Shown here piece after piece: positions 1 through 6,165 of a stretch of DNA of 7,560 nucleotides (the stretch's first letter is position 1; the number at the start of each line of letters is the position of its first letter). The translations under genes and the position numbers were made by a program. Origin of the DNA: Clostridia bacterium (GTDB lineage Bacteria; Bacillota; Clostridia; CAKSNL01; HGM11501); contig JAFPCL010000158.1 of NCBI GenBank assembly GCA_017390225.1, forward strand, positions 1 to 7,560, read 5' to 3'. Under the pieces are notes generated by a model. The model saw only the letters and a list, made by a program, of their open reading frames with translations, was not told the origin of the DNA and made no database searches.

Positions 1-1491
1 ACCACCGTCATCGTGCGAGACTTGTTTTTCAACACGCCCGCCCGTATGAAATTCCTGAAAAAAGATGCTTCCGAAGCGGCGCTTGTTTCTGATATTTTGG
101 AAAAAGAAGCCTTTGCCCATCCCGAAGTCTCCTTCCGCTTGATCAATCAAGGAAAAGAAGCCTTCTTCACCCCCGGCAACAATGACCTGTTGTCCGTTGT
201 CCATGCCCTCTTTGGCAAGGATTACGCCAAGGAAATGATTCCCGTGAACTACACGGCAAACGGTATCACCGTTTCGGGCTTGATCGGAAAAAGCATCCTC
301 ACCCGTCCGAACCGAAGCCGCCAGCTGTTCTTCGTGAACGGCCGCCCCATCAATAATAAAACATTATCTGCCGCCATTGCGGAAAGCTATAAAAATCAGA
401 TCCCCGTGGGCAGATTCCCTGTCTGTATTTTAAAGCTCACGCTGTCTCCAACGGAAGTAGATGTGAACGTGCACCCAGCAAAAATCGAAGTGAAATTTGC
501 CGACGAACATGGTGCCTATGATGCCGTGTATTGGGCAGTGAAAAACGCCCTGTGCGAAACAAGCCAGATTCCCGAAGTGAAAACCTTTACATCTCACAAG
601 GAGAAAGAAACGCCCGTGTCCGAAGCTCCGACTGCGTCCCCAAAGCCTGTCTTTGAAGCTCCGACTTATGCACCAAAACCCATAGCCCCTGTGCGCCCAT
701 CGGTGCTTCATGCGCCGGATATTCCGCACACAAAAGCCATCGAGAATATGCTGTTTCCCGCAACACCCAAAAAAAGCTATGATTTTGCTCCTTCAGTACA
801 AAGCGGCCCCGAACAGTCCGAAATTCCCAAGCAAGAAATGCCGAAGGAAGCCCCCCCTGTCAAAGAAACTGCCCCTGTGCCGCAAATTGAGGAGCAAATT
901 CTGTACGAAGAAAAGCCCACACCACCCACGGTCATTGGGCAGGTGTTTTCTACCTATATTTTAGCCGCCTGCGGCGATATCCTCTATATCTACGATCAGC
1001 ACGCCGCCCACGAGCGATTGCAGTATGAAGCCCTGTTGAAATCCAGAGCCGCCGGCACCGTCAGCTCACAAATGCTTCTGTTTCCCATCAGTGTATCTCT
1101 CACCGCCTCGGAAGCCGCACTGTTCCATGAAAATGAAGATTTCTTTTCCTCCCTCGGCTTTGATGCCGAAGAGGTCGGAAGCGGCAACATATTGATTCGT
1201 GAGCTTCCTGCAGACATTGCCTCCGAGCACGTAGGCGAACTGTTCGGCGAAATTTTAGAACTTCTTTCCAATAAACGGGTGCAAAAATCCACGGAAACCG
1301 TTGACCGCGCCCTTTATTCCATCGCCTGCAAAGCGGCAATCAAAGCAAACCATAATCTCACCATGCGTGAAATGGAGCAGCTCATTTTAGATTGCGAAGC
1401 CCTCGGCAACACCAACACTTGCCCCCACGGCAGACCATATCGCATCCAAATGACAAAAAAACAGTTGGAGAAGGAGTTCTATCGGATATGA
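1..1491 (+). CDS. mutL: DNA mismatch repair protein MutL (5'-truncated by the window edge)
   Basis: MutL links mismatch recognition by MutS to strand incision in methyl-independent mismatch repair. The frame is open to base 1, so the N-terminal ATPase motifs lie outside the window; a GTG at 13 is internal, not a start. The visible part begins in the conserved GHKL/S5 region (VRDLFFNTPARMKFL) and continues with the transducer domain (FVNGRPI, and DVNVHPAKIEVKF near bases 460-498). A proline-rich linker of roughly 110 residues follows (about 590-920). The C-terminal domain has the endonuclease motifs of non-E. coli MutL: DQHAAHERLQYE at 994-1029, ACKAAIKANH at 1324-1353, CPHGRPY at 1420-1440 and a terminal FYR. 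It is therefore expected to be a metal-dependent nicking MutL. Its TGA stop overlaps the miaA start, so the two are co-transcribed and probably translationally coupled. Identification is very secure. Confidence 0.97.
   Translation, partial: TTVIVRDLFFNTPARMKFLKKDASEAALVSDILEKEAFAHPEVSFRLINQGKEAFFTPGNNDLLSVVHALFGKDYAKEMIPVNYTANGITVSGLIGKSILTRPNRSRQLFFVNGRPINNKTLSAAIAESYKNQIPVGRFPVCILKLTLSPTEVDVNVHPAKIEVKFADEHGAYDAVYWAVKNALCETSQIPEVKTFTSHKEKETPVSEAPTASPKPVFEAPTYAPKPIAPVRPSVLHAPDIPHTKAIENMLFPATPKKSYDFAPSVQSGPEQSEIPKQEMPKEAPPVKETAPVPQIEEQILYEEKPTPPTVIGQVFSTYILAACGDILYIYDQHAAHERLQYEALLKSRAAGTVSSQMLLFPISVSLTASEAALFHENEDFFSSLGFDAEEVGSGNILIRELPADIASEHVGELFGEILELLSNKRVQKSTETVDRALYSIACKAAIKANHNLTMREMEQLILDCEALGNTNTCPHGRPYRIQMTKKQLEKEFYRI
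622..687 (+). repeat. Two tandem 33-bp units inside the mutL linker
   Basis: The 12-mer GAAGCTCCGACT occurs at 622-633 and again at 655-666, exactly 33 bases apart. The two in-frame 11-codon units read EAPTASPKPVF and EAPTYAPKPIA. They lie in the disordered Pro-rich linker between the ATPase/transducer and endonuclease domains of MutL, where length variation is tolerated. This is probably a small internal duplication with no separate function. Confidence 0.6.
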
Positions 1492-2336
1492 AAAAAACCA
1501 TCTATGTGGTGATTGGTCCCACCGCCTCGGGTAAAACCGACTACAGTGTGCACCTGGCAAAAAAGCTCGGCGGTGAAGTCATCTCCTGCGACTCCATGCA
1601 AATCTATAAACGAATGAGCATCGGCACTGCCAAGCCCACAGAAGAAGAAATGGACGGTGTGCCGCACCATTTAATCGATTTTGTCGAGCCCACCGAGGAC
1701 TTTTCCGTCAATACCTATCGGGAGCTTGCCCTTCCGCTATTAGAAAAAATCGAAACGCCTGTCATCTGCGGCGGCACAGGAATGTGGATTAGCTCGCTGT
1801 TCTCCGGCTTTTCCGAAGCTCCTGCAGCAGACAGCGCCCTGCGTGCTTCTTATATTGCCATGGCAGATCAGGGCGAAGATTTGTTTTCATTACTGCAAAA
1901 AAAAGACCCGGAAGCCGCCGCACGTCTGCATCCCAACGATCAAAAGCGCATCATCCGTGCCTTGGAGGTATTTGATTTGTCGGGACGGTCTATTTTAGAC
2001 TTTGAAGCAAAGTCCAAAGAAGCTGCGCCACCCTATACGCCCCATTATATTTTCATGGCACGGTCCCGTGATGAACTGTATCATCGCATCGACCACCGTG
2101 TGGACCTCATGATGGAGCGCGGGCTTTTAGAAGAAGCCGCCCCCATCCTTCGGGATATCCCCTCGGATGCAACCGCTTTGCAAGGCATCGGCTACAAAGA
2201 GTTTCGCCCCTATTTTGAAAATACCGCTTCTTTGGAAAGCTGTATCGACACATTAAAGCAAAACACACGCCGCTACGCCAAACGGCAACTCACATGGTTT
2301 CGCCGCATCCCCGTGCATGAAATAATTTGCAGTTGA
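1488..2336 (+). CDS. miaA: tRNA dimethylallyltransferase MiaA
   Basis: MiaA transfers a dimethylallyl group from DMAPP to N6 of A37 in tRNAs that read codons starting with U (i6A37), which supports anticodon pairing and reading-frame maintenance. The 282-residue product has the P-loop GPTASGKT (residues 10-17), CDSMQIYK with the expected general-base Asp35, the GTAKPT and PHHLIDF segments (47-65), GGTGMW (95-100, where many homologues have GGTGLY), QKRIIRALEV (152-161), GIGYKEF (233-239) and the C-terminal RRYAKRQLTWFRR signature (261-273). It is slightly shorter than the usual ~300-310 residues but complete. The ATG at 1488 is preferred over upstream in-frame starts because it follows GGAGAAGGAG (1467-1476) and begins at the family N-terminus just before the P-loop. 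It overlaps the mutL stop as ATGA, indicating one operon. In many Firmicutes hfq follows miaA; here it does not. Confidence 0.97.
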   Translation: MKKTIYVVIGPTASGKTDYSVHLAKKLGGEVISCDSMQIYKRMSIGTAKPTEEEMDGVPHHLIDFVEPTEDFSVNTYRELALPLLEKIETPVICGGTGMWISSLFSGFSEAPAADSALRASYIAMADQGEDLFSLLQKKDPEAAARLHPNDQKRIIRALEVFDLSGRSILDFEAKSKEAAPPYTPHYIFMARSRDELYHRIDHRVDLMMERGLLEEAAPILRDIPSDATALQGIGYKEFRPYFENTASLESCIDTLKQNTRRYAKRQLTWFRRIPVHEIICS

Positions 2337-2361
2337 CAAATAAATAAAACTCATTTATAAT
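2333..2361 (+). promoter_or_regulatory. Consensus sigma-A promoter for the YbjN-like/oxidoreductase unit
   Basis: The sequence shows TTGACA at 2333-2338 and TATAAT at 2356-2361, separated by exactly 17 bp of AT-rich DNA. Both hexamers match the housekeeping consensus perfectly. The -35 box includes the last bases of miaA, its TGA stop lying at 2334-2336. Transcription would start near 2368, giving a leader of about 27 nt to the ATG at 2395, which is preceded by AAAGGA (2380-2385). The promoter implies strong, probably constitutive expression of the downstream pair independently of mutL-miaA. Confidence 0.85.
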
Positions 2362-2394
2362 AAAAACATAAATCATCGGAAAGGAAAACGCACT

Positions 2395-2820
2395 ATGATT
2401 TGTGAAAACGCTCAAAGCTTTTTGGATTTGCTGGCAGAAAAAAACATGCAGCCCAAAGCTGTCCGTGAAGAAAACGGAAAGACGGCGGTTGTCGCTTCCG
2501 TCCACAGCAAAGTCACCAAATACGATATTGTATTTCTCTTCGATCCGGAGCACATGGTGCAGATTATGGTGCCCGAGATTCTGTCCTGTCCCCAAAATAA
2601 ATTTTTGGAGCTTTTAAATGTATGTAACCGCCAGAACGCTAAGTTCCGCTGGTTCAAATACTACCTTACGGAAGCGCGGGACAGCTTTTCTTTGCGTATC
2701 CAGAGTGATCTTTATATCAATCCCGACAACAGCGGCAATGTCTGCATGGATATCATGCTCCGCATGATCCGTGTCATTGATGAAGCATACCCCGAATTTA
2801 TGAAAACAATTTGGGGTTAA
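2395..2820 (+). CDS. YbjN domain-containing protein
   Basis: A 141-residue soluble protein with no signal peptide or membrane segment. It resembles the YbjN family, which adopts a fold like type III secretion chaperones and is often annotated as a putative sensory-transduction or stress-related regulator; its molecular role is not established. Family-like features are an N-terminal helix (ENAQSFLDLLAEK), a central beta-rich part with the hydrophobic strand YDIVFLFD, a helix FLELLNVCNRQNAKFRWFKYYL, and a C-terminal helix with a run of hydrophobic and charged residues (MLRMIRVIDEAYPEFMKTIW) typical of the end of this domain. The gene is first in a unit driven by the consensus promoter at 2333 and lies 23 bp before the oxidoreductase gene with no terminator between, so co-transcription is likely. 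The family assignment rests on overall pattern, not on a catalytic motif, because the family has none. Confidence 0.7.
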   Translation: MICENAQSFLDLLAEKNMQPKAVREENGKTAVVASVHSKVTKYDIVFLFDPEHMVQIMVPEILSCPQNKFLELLNVCNRQNAKFRWFKYYLTEARDSFSLRIQSDLYINPDNSGNVCMDIMLRMIRVIDEAYPEFMKTIWG

Positions 2821-2843
2821 AATAATAGAAAGAAGGGTTTTTT

Positions 2844-3899
2844 ATGCATACTATCGGTGTTATTGGTTGCGGACGAATCGCCCGCGGCGCCCACTTCCCG
2901 GCACTTTCTAATTTAGAAGACGTGAGAATCAAATATGCTTGTGATCTTATTTTGTCCAAGGCAGAAGAAGTGAAGGAAACCTACCCTGCCATTGAAAATA
3001 TTACGGCAGATTATAAAGAAGTGCTTTCCGATCCCGAAGTGGAAGCCGTCTTTATCCTTACGCCCAACTACGCCCACTACACCCTCACAATGGAAGCTTT
3101 AAAAGCAGGCAAGCACGTGTTCTGTGAAAAGCCCATCACCGTCAACTACGCTCTGTCTAAAGAAATGGCAGAGGAAGCAAAAAAGCAAGGCAAGATGCTC
3201 AATATCGGTGTTTGCAACCGCTACCATGCTTCCGTTGAACTACTGCAAAAGATGAATGCGGAAGGCAAGTTCGGCAAGCTCTACCACGTCAACGCCGCTT
3301 TCCGTGCCTGCCGCTCAATCCCCGGCCTTGGCGGTCCTTTCACCACAAAAGCCCAATCCGGCGGCGGCGTCCTCATCGACTGGGGCGTGCACTACCTGGA
3401 TTTAATTCTCTACATACTGGGCAATCCCGGTCTTAAAACCGTCTCCTGCTCTGCCTACAGCGAAATGGCAAAGGATGTCAAATCCTATAAATTTGACGGT
3501 ATGTGGGCACAGGAAACCGCCGATTTTGAAAACGGCACGTTTGACGTTGATGACTATATCGTCGGCCACGTCCGCACGGAAGGTGCTTCCATCTCCTTCA
3601 ACGGCGCTTGGGCACAAAATCTTGACATTGATGAACGTTATATCGACTTTTTAGGTGATAAAGGCGGTGCCCGTCTTTCCTACTGCGGTCAGGTGCACCT
3701 GTTCGACGGTGAAACCCTCACCCCCACCGACACCGACCACGAATGTCCCGATTTCTACACGTTAGAAGATAAAAACTTCCTTCAATCCATTGAAACAGGC
3801 GTAAAGGACAAAAACAATATCGATAACGTCCTCGAAAGCGCCCTCCTGTTGGATCTTCTGTATCAATCCGCCGAAAAGCAAGAAGAAATCAAGCTGTAA
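2844..3899 (+). CDS. Gfo/Idh/MocA family NAD(P)-dependent oxidoreductase
   Basis: A 351-residue cytoplasmic dehydrogenase of the family that oxidises or reduces sugars, inositols and related polyols with NAD(P). The N-terminal Rossmann fold has the dinucleotide-binding IGVIGCGRIARGAH (4-17), an Asp at the end of the second strand (YACDL, 31-35) and TPNYAH (73-78). The signature EKPIT (95-99) carries the conserved lysine. The second domain contains GGGVLIDWGVHYLDL (173-187), including the D-x-G-x-H-x-x-D pattern expected for substrate binding and catalysis (D179, H183, D186). Length is normal for the family. The exact substrate cannot be told from sequence, and the neighbours (YbjN-like, then a terminator) give no sugar-pathway clue. 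An AGAAGGG ribosome binding site (2831-2837) precedes the ATG. The YACDL aspartate hints at NAD rather than NADP preference, as an inference only. Confidence 0.92.
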   Translation: MHTIGVIGCGRIARGAHFPALSNLEDVRIKYACDLILSKAEEVKETYPAIENITADYKEVLSDPEVEAVFILTPNYAHYTLTMEALKAGKHVFCEKPITVNYALSKEMAEEAKKQGKMLNIGVCNRYHASVELLQKMNAEGKFGKLYHVNAAFRACRSIPGLGGPFTTKAQSGGGVLIDWGVHYLDLILYILGNPGLKTVSCSAYSEMAKDVKSYKFDGMWAQETADFENGTFDVDDYIVGHVRTEGASISFNGAWAQNLDIDERYIDFLGDKGGARLSYCGQVHLFDGETLTPTDTDHECPDFYTLEDKNFLQSIETGVKDKNNIDNVLESALLLDLLYQSAEKQEEIKL

Positions 3900-3902
3900 A
3901 GC

Positions 3903-3946
3903 AAAACAAAAAAAGCCGCTTGTCTGCCAAGCGGCTTTTTTGTTTT
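3903..3946 (+). terminator. Strong intrinsic terminator after the oxidoreductase gene
   Basis: An 8-bp GC-rich stem (GCCGCTTG 3915-3922 with CAAGCGGC 3928-3935) closes a 5-nt loop. It is preceded by a run of seven A and followed by TTTTTTGTTTT. The A and T tracts extend the stem, so the element could terminate transcription from either strand. It begins four bases after the oxidoreductase stop and cleanly ends the unit that starts at the 2333 promoter. Confidence 0.93.
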
Positions 3947-3952
3947 ACCGTT

Positions 3953-4008
3953 TGAAGTATGAAGTGTGGAGTATGAAGTGTGAAGAGTGGAGTGTGGAGT
4001 GTGGAGTT
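3953..4008. repeat. Eight tandem 7-bp units (consensus TGRAGTG)
   Basis: The units read TGAAGTA, TGAAGTG, TGGAGTA, TGAAGTG, TGAAGAG, TGGAGTG, TGGAGTG and TGGAGTT with no gap, 56 bp in all. Each differs from the consensus by at most one base. The array starts seven bases after the terminator's T tract and runs to within five bases of a hairpin. It is a minisatellite-like array of the slippage-prone kind, so copy number may vary between strains. Confidence 0.85.
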
Positions 4009-4013
4009 GCGGT

Positions 4014-4036
4014 AGCTTTGCGCACACCGCAAAGCT
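4014..4036. repeat. 9-bp perfect inverted repeat, 5-nt loop
   Basis: AGCTTTGCG (4014-4022) pairs with CGCAAAGCT (4028-4036) around CACAC. There is no T tract on either side, so it is not an intrinsic terminator. It directly follows the heptamer array and probably belongs to the same repeat element. Confidence 0.7.
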
Positions 4037-4123
4037 TTGATTCTATGGATGTTCCCCTTTAAAATCTTCCCGTTCTCCCCATAAATCTCCTCTATCCCTA
4101 AATCCTTCGCAAACCATATCAAA

Positions 4124-4146
4124 GAAAATCGCAAAATGCGATTTTC
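4124..4146. repeat. 10-bp perfect inverted repeat, 3-nt loop
   Basis: GAAAATCGCA (4124-4133) pairs with TGCGATTTTC (4137-4146) around AAA. The stem is AT-rich with a GCGA core and a very tight loop. Neither strand shows a following T tract beyond the stem. It lies 10 bases before the 14-bp direct repeats and may mark the other end of the intergenic repeat element. Confidence 0.65.
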
Positions 4147-4155
4147 CTCCACAAC

Positions 4156-4183
4156 TCTTATCTATTATCTCTTATCTATTATC
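4156..4183. repeat. Two tandem 14-bp units TCTTATCTATTATC
   Basis: Two exact copies lie head to tail (4156-4169 and 4170-4183). On the minus strand they read GATAATAGATAAGA. Together with the heptamer array at 3953 they flank a ~150-base non-repetitive core with one hairpin near each end. Confidence 0.8.
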
Positions 4184-4232
4184 TTGCACCGTATCTTCCC
4201 ACTTCACTTTTAAAACTTTTAAATCATATCTT

Positions 4233-4274
4233 CCTCCTTCGCTTCATAAAATAACAATGCGAAGGAGGTTTTTT
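4233..4274 (+). promoter_or_regulatory. Hairpin that would sequester the deacetylase ribosome binding site
   Basis: CCTCCTTCGC (4233-4242) is the exact reverse complement of GCGAAGGAGG (4259-4268), with a 16-nt loop between. The right arm is the full Shine-Dalgarno sequence AAGGAGG (4262-4268) of the following gene, and the stem is followed by TTTTTT (4269-4274) and then the ATG at 4275. In a transcript that includes both arms, the ribosome binding site would be base-paired. The stem plus U tract also has the form of an intrinsic terminator. Either reading would lower expression of the sporulation pair. If transcription starts between the arms the structure cannot form. The base pairing is certain; the regulatory role is inference. 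Confidence 0.6.
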
Positions 4275-5123
4275 ATGCACATTTTTTTATATATTCTCCT
4301 GTTTTTATGTACGCTCACCGGCTGTGATGCAAAGACAGAACCTCAAAGCACGCCGCCGCAAACGGTACAAGAGAAGGTTTTTCCTCCGTCGCCCGAGGTG
4401 CTTTTTATAACAAGTACCGATTTGATGATACTGGATAACAAATCTGCCGGTTGGGGTTTTCGACGCATGACCCCCGATCCGCCGGAATTTACCTCCGCAC
4501 AAATCACTTTAATGGAAAAATATCAATGTATCTATAAAGGAAACGATGCGTCGCCCGTTTTGTACCTCACCTTCGATGAAGGCTATGAAAACGGCTACAC
4601 AGCACAAATTCTCGATGTTCTAAAAGAAACGAACACTCCGGCGGCTTTTTTTGTCACCGGCGATTATTTCCGCACCGCCAAAGATATGGTCGATCGTATG
4701 GTAGCAGAGGGACATATCGTGGGAAACCATGCCATGAACCATAAAAATCTCCCTCACACCTGTACGGATGTTCCCGACGAAGAGGAGCTTTTATCTTTAG
4801 ACCGTGCCTTTTTTGCCGCTTACGGCATCCCCATGCGCTATATGCGGCCCCCGGAGGGCGAATATTCGGAGCGGGTACTGGCTCTTGCAAATAGCTTAGG
4901 ATATAAAACCGCCTTTTGGAGCTTAGCTTATGCCGATTGGGATAGAAATGCCCAAAAAGGGGCAGACTACGCCTACAGTCAGGTCATGAAAAACCTGCAT
5001 AACGGCTGCGTGATTCTCCTACACGCCGTGTCCCCCGATAACGCAAACGCCCTTGCCCGCATCATCCAAGATGCAAAGCACATGGGCTATACCTTCCGCT
5101 CATTGGATGCATACCAACCATAA
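4275..5123 (+). CDS. pdaA: Polysaccharide deacetylase, PdaA-type (muramic delta-lactam formation), probable lipoprotein
   Basis: PdaA removes the acetyl group from muramic acid residues stripped of their peptide, allowing the muramic delta-lactam of spore cortex to form, which germination enzymes recognise. The 282-residue product opens with a hydrophobic segment ending in LTGC (14-17), a lipobox, so lipid anchoring is likely. Family landmarks are WGF followed by TPDPP (60-70), the NodB motif TFDEGYENGY (99-108; TFDNG in B. subtilis PdaA), AAFFVTG (123-129), the metal-binding GNHAMNH (H152, H156), RPPEGEYSERV (191-201), FWSLAYADW (214-222) and ILLHAVS (247-253). The ATG at 4275 follows AAGGAGG by six bases. 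An alternative ATG at 4257 would add MRRRFF and a more basic signal peptide, but it has no upstream ribosome binding site and its codons are the Shine-Dalgarno itself. The neighbouring spoIVB supports a sporulation role. Confidence 0.92.
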   Translation: MHIFLYILLFLCTLTGCDAKTEPQSTPPQTVQEKVFPPSPEVLFITSTDLMILDNKSAGWGFRRMTPDPPEFTSAQITLMEKYQCIYKGNDASPVLYLTFDEGYENGYTAQILDVLKETNTPAAFFVTGDYFRTAKDMVDRMVAEGHIVGNHAMNHKNLPHTCTDVPDEEELLSLDRAFFAAYGIPMRYMRPPEGEYSERVLALANSLGYKTAFWSLAYADWDRNAQKGADYAYSQVMKNLHNGCVILLHAVSPDNANALARIIQDAKHMGYTFRSLDAYQP

Positions 5124-5132
5124 GGATTGATT

Positions 5133-6128
5133 ATGAAAAAGAAAATTATTATATTTATCCTCTGCTTTATCTGTGCCCTGTGCACCTTCCCTCGGTCTTC
5201 AGGCGGCTTATCCGTCGATGCCGCTTCCGATATTTCCCTCATTCCCTTGGGCGATATTGTCGCCATCCATATGCAGACCGACGGACTTTTGTGCCTCGGC
5301 TTCTGCGACGTCGGCGGTGTGTGCCCTGCCAAAGAAGCAGGGCTTCGTCCCGGAGATCGGATTTTGTTGGCAGACGATAGACCCATCCACTCTTCCGCCG
5401 ACTTCTCCGCCGCCATTGATAAAAAAGAAGCTGTCCGCCTTCTTGTTGCCCGAGCAGAAGAAACCTTTTCCTGCACCCTCACCCCCACATATTCTTCAGG
5501 ACAAGCCTTCATCGGTATGTGGGTGCGTGAGGATTTGTCAGGTGTCGGCACGCTTTCCTTTTATAATCCCAAAGACAGCTCCTTTGTTGCCCTCGGTCAC
5601 AGTGTCACCGACCCGGATCTTTGTGTCCGTCTCCCTGTCCGCGCAGGCAAAATCTACCCCGCCAAGCTCCTGTCCGTCCAAAAAGGCATCCGCGGCACCC
5701 CCGGCGAAATCCTCGCCGCCCGCACCCCCACCGCGCGCCCCATCGGTGAAATCCACGAAAACCAATCCTTCGGCATCTTCGGCACATACGAAGCATCGAC
5801 AAACAGCACCGCCTACCCCATCGGCATCCCCACCCGCGGCAAAGCCACACTCTTGTCCCAAATCAGCGGCGAAACAAAAGCTTATGAAATCGAAATCAAA
5901 AAGCTCTTTGAAAGCCCCAAAGCCTCCGGCAAAGACTTCGAACTCCTCGTCACCGACCCCGAACTTTTGCACCTCACCGGCGGCATCATCCGCGGCATGT
6001 CGGGTTCACCGATACTTCAAAATGGCCGAATTGTGGGAGCTGTAACACACGTTTTTGTGAATGATCCAACGAGGGGGTATGGAATTTTTATCGAAAATAT
6101 GTTAGCAGAAGCGGAGAAAATAAAATAA
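5133..6128 (+). CDS. spoIVB: SpoIVB peptidase (S55 family), short N-terminal form
   Basis: SpoIVB is secreted from the forespore into the intermembrane space, where it cleaves SpoIVFA and so releases pro-sigma-K processing in the mother cell. The 331-residue product has an N-terminal membrane/signal segment (about 4-19), then ISLIPLGDIVAIHMQTDG (34-51), a PDZ domain (about 45-117, with AGLRPGDRIL), the catalytic His in ALGHS (H156), the probable catalytic Asp D275 and the catalytic Ser in RGMSGSP (S290), followed by VGAVTHVFVNDPTRGYGIF. The 15-residue Asp-Ser spacing matches my recollection of B. subtilis SpoIVB (D363/S378). That protein is about 426 residues; here the segment between membrane anchor and PDZ is nearly absent. 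The ATG at 5133 follows AAGGA (5122-5126), which overlaps the pdaA stop; a TTG at 5127 is less likely. The last ~130 bases differ strongly in composition from the rest. Confidence 0.95.
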   Translation: MKKKIIIFILCFICALCTFPRSSGGLSVDAASDISLIPLGDIVAIHMQTDGLLCLGFCDVGGVCPAKEAGLRPGDRILLADDRPIHSSADFSAAIDKKEAVRLLVARAEETFSCTLTPTYSSGQAFIGMWVREDLSGVGTLSFYNPKDSSFVALGHSVTDPDLCVRLPVRAGKIYPAKLLSVQKGIRGTPGEILAARTPTARPIGEIHENQSFGIFGTYEASTNSTAYPIGIPTRGKATLLSQISGETKAYEIEIKKLFESPKASGKDFELLVTDPELLHLTGGIIRGMSGSPILQNGRIVGAVTHVFVNDPTRGYGIFIENMLAEAEKIK

Positions 6129-6131
6129 GAG

Positions 6132-6165
6132 AAATGCTCGTCTATACAATATAGGCGGGCATTTT
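6132..6165 (+). terminator. Probable intrinsic terminator after spoIVB
   Basis: AAATGCTCGTCTATA (6132-6146) pairs with TATAGGCGGGCATTT (6150-6164) over 15 positions, two of them G-U, around a CAA loop. The stem begins four bases after the spoIVB stop. The following T tract is short (the T run at 6162-6165, partly within the stem, then AATAT), so termination may be less efficient than at 3903-3946. Confidence 0.72.

Larger units (their letters stand above)
3947..4274. other. 328-base intergenic region with repeats and hairpins, no convincing gene
   Basis: This gap between the terminator and the deacetylase gene holds, in order, eight 7-bp tandem units, a 9-bp hairpin, about 85 bases of plain sequence, a 10-bp hairpin, two 14-bp direct repeats, two 9-bp direct repeats (ACTTTTAAA at 4206-4214 and 4215-4223) and the ribosome-binding-site hairpin. 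The density of simple repeats around an unrepetitive core resembles a dispersed intergenic repeat element rather than a decayed gene. A minus-strand open frame runs through it (GTG near 4152 to 3889), but it reads the tandem repeat as S/T-L-H-T-P units and continues through the terminator, so it is not accepted as a gene. No confident promoter for the downstream sporulation pair was found here. Confidence 0.6.

Noticed and set aside
1392..1487. Upstream in-frame ATG extending MiaA by 32 residues
   Set aside because: MiaA proteins begin just before the P-loop, and the ATG at 1488 has a good ribosome binding site and the ATGA overlap with mutL.
3953..4008. CRISPR-like array
   Set aside because: The units are 7 bp and contiguous, with no spacers; it is a simple tandem repeat.
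3889..4152. Minus-strand open frame of 87 codons with GTG start across the intergenic region
   Set aside because: It translates the heptamer array into S/T-L-H-T-P repeats, then runs through the terminator and into the oxidoreductase stop. The only GGAGG lies just after its GTG, and no domain is recognisable.
4184..4254. Possible promoter (TTGCAC, CATATC or CATAAAAT) for the pdaA-spoIVB unit, including sporulation-sigma forms
   Set aside because: No -35/-10 pair with correct spacing for sigma-A, sigma-E, sigma-F or sigma-G could be matched convincingly by eye.
5538..5972. 144-codon minus-strand frame inside spoIVB
   Set aside because: Low-complexity Gly/Ala/Asp-rich product arising from the complement of C-rich codons; no ribosome binding site or known fold.
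5173..6045. 290-codon + strand frame overlapping spoIVB
   Set aside because: It is a composition shadow of C-rich codons; the product is a Pro/Ser/Ala-rich run without a domain, and the spoIVB frame has all catalytic motifs.
6132..6164. TACAAT in the spoIVB terminator loop as a -10 box for the Phd-like gene
   Set aside because: There is no acceptable -35 box 16-18 bases upstream, and the position is within a stem-loop; TAATAT at 6165-6170 also lacks a -35 partner. No promoter for that gene is claimed.
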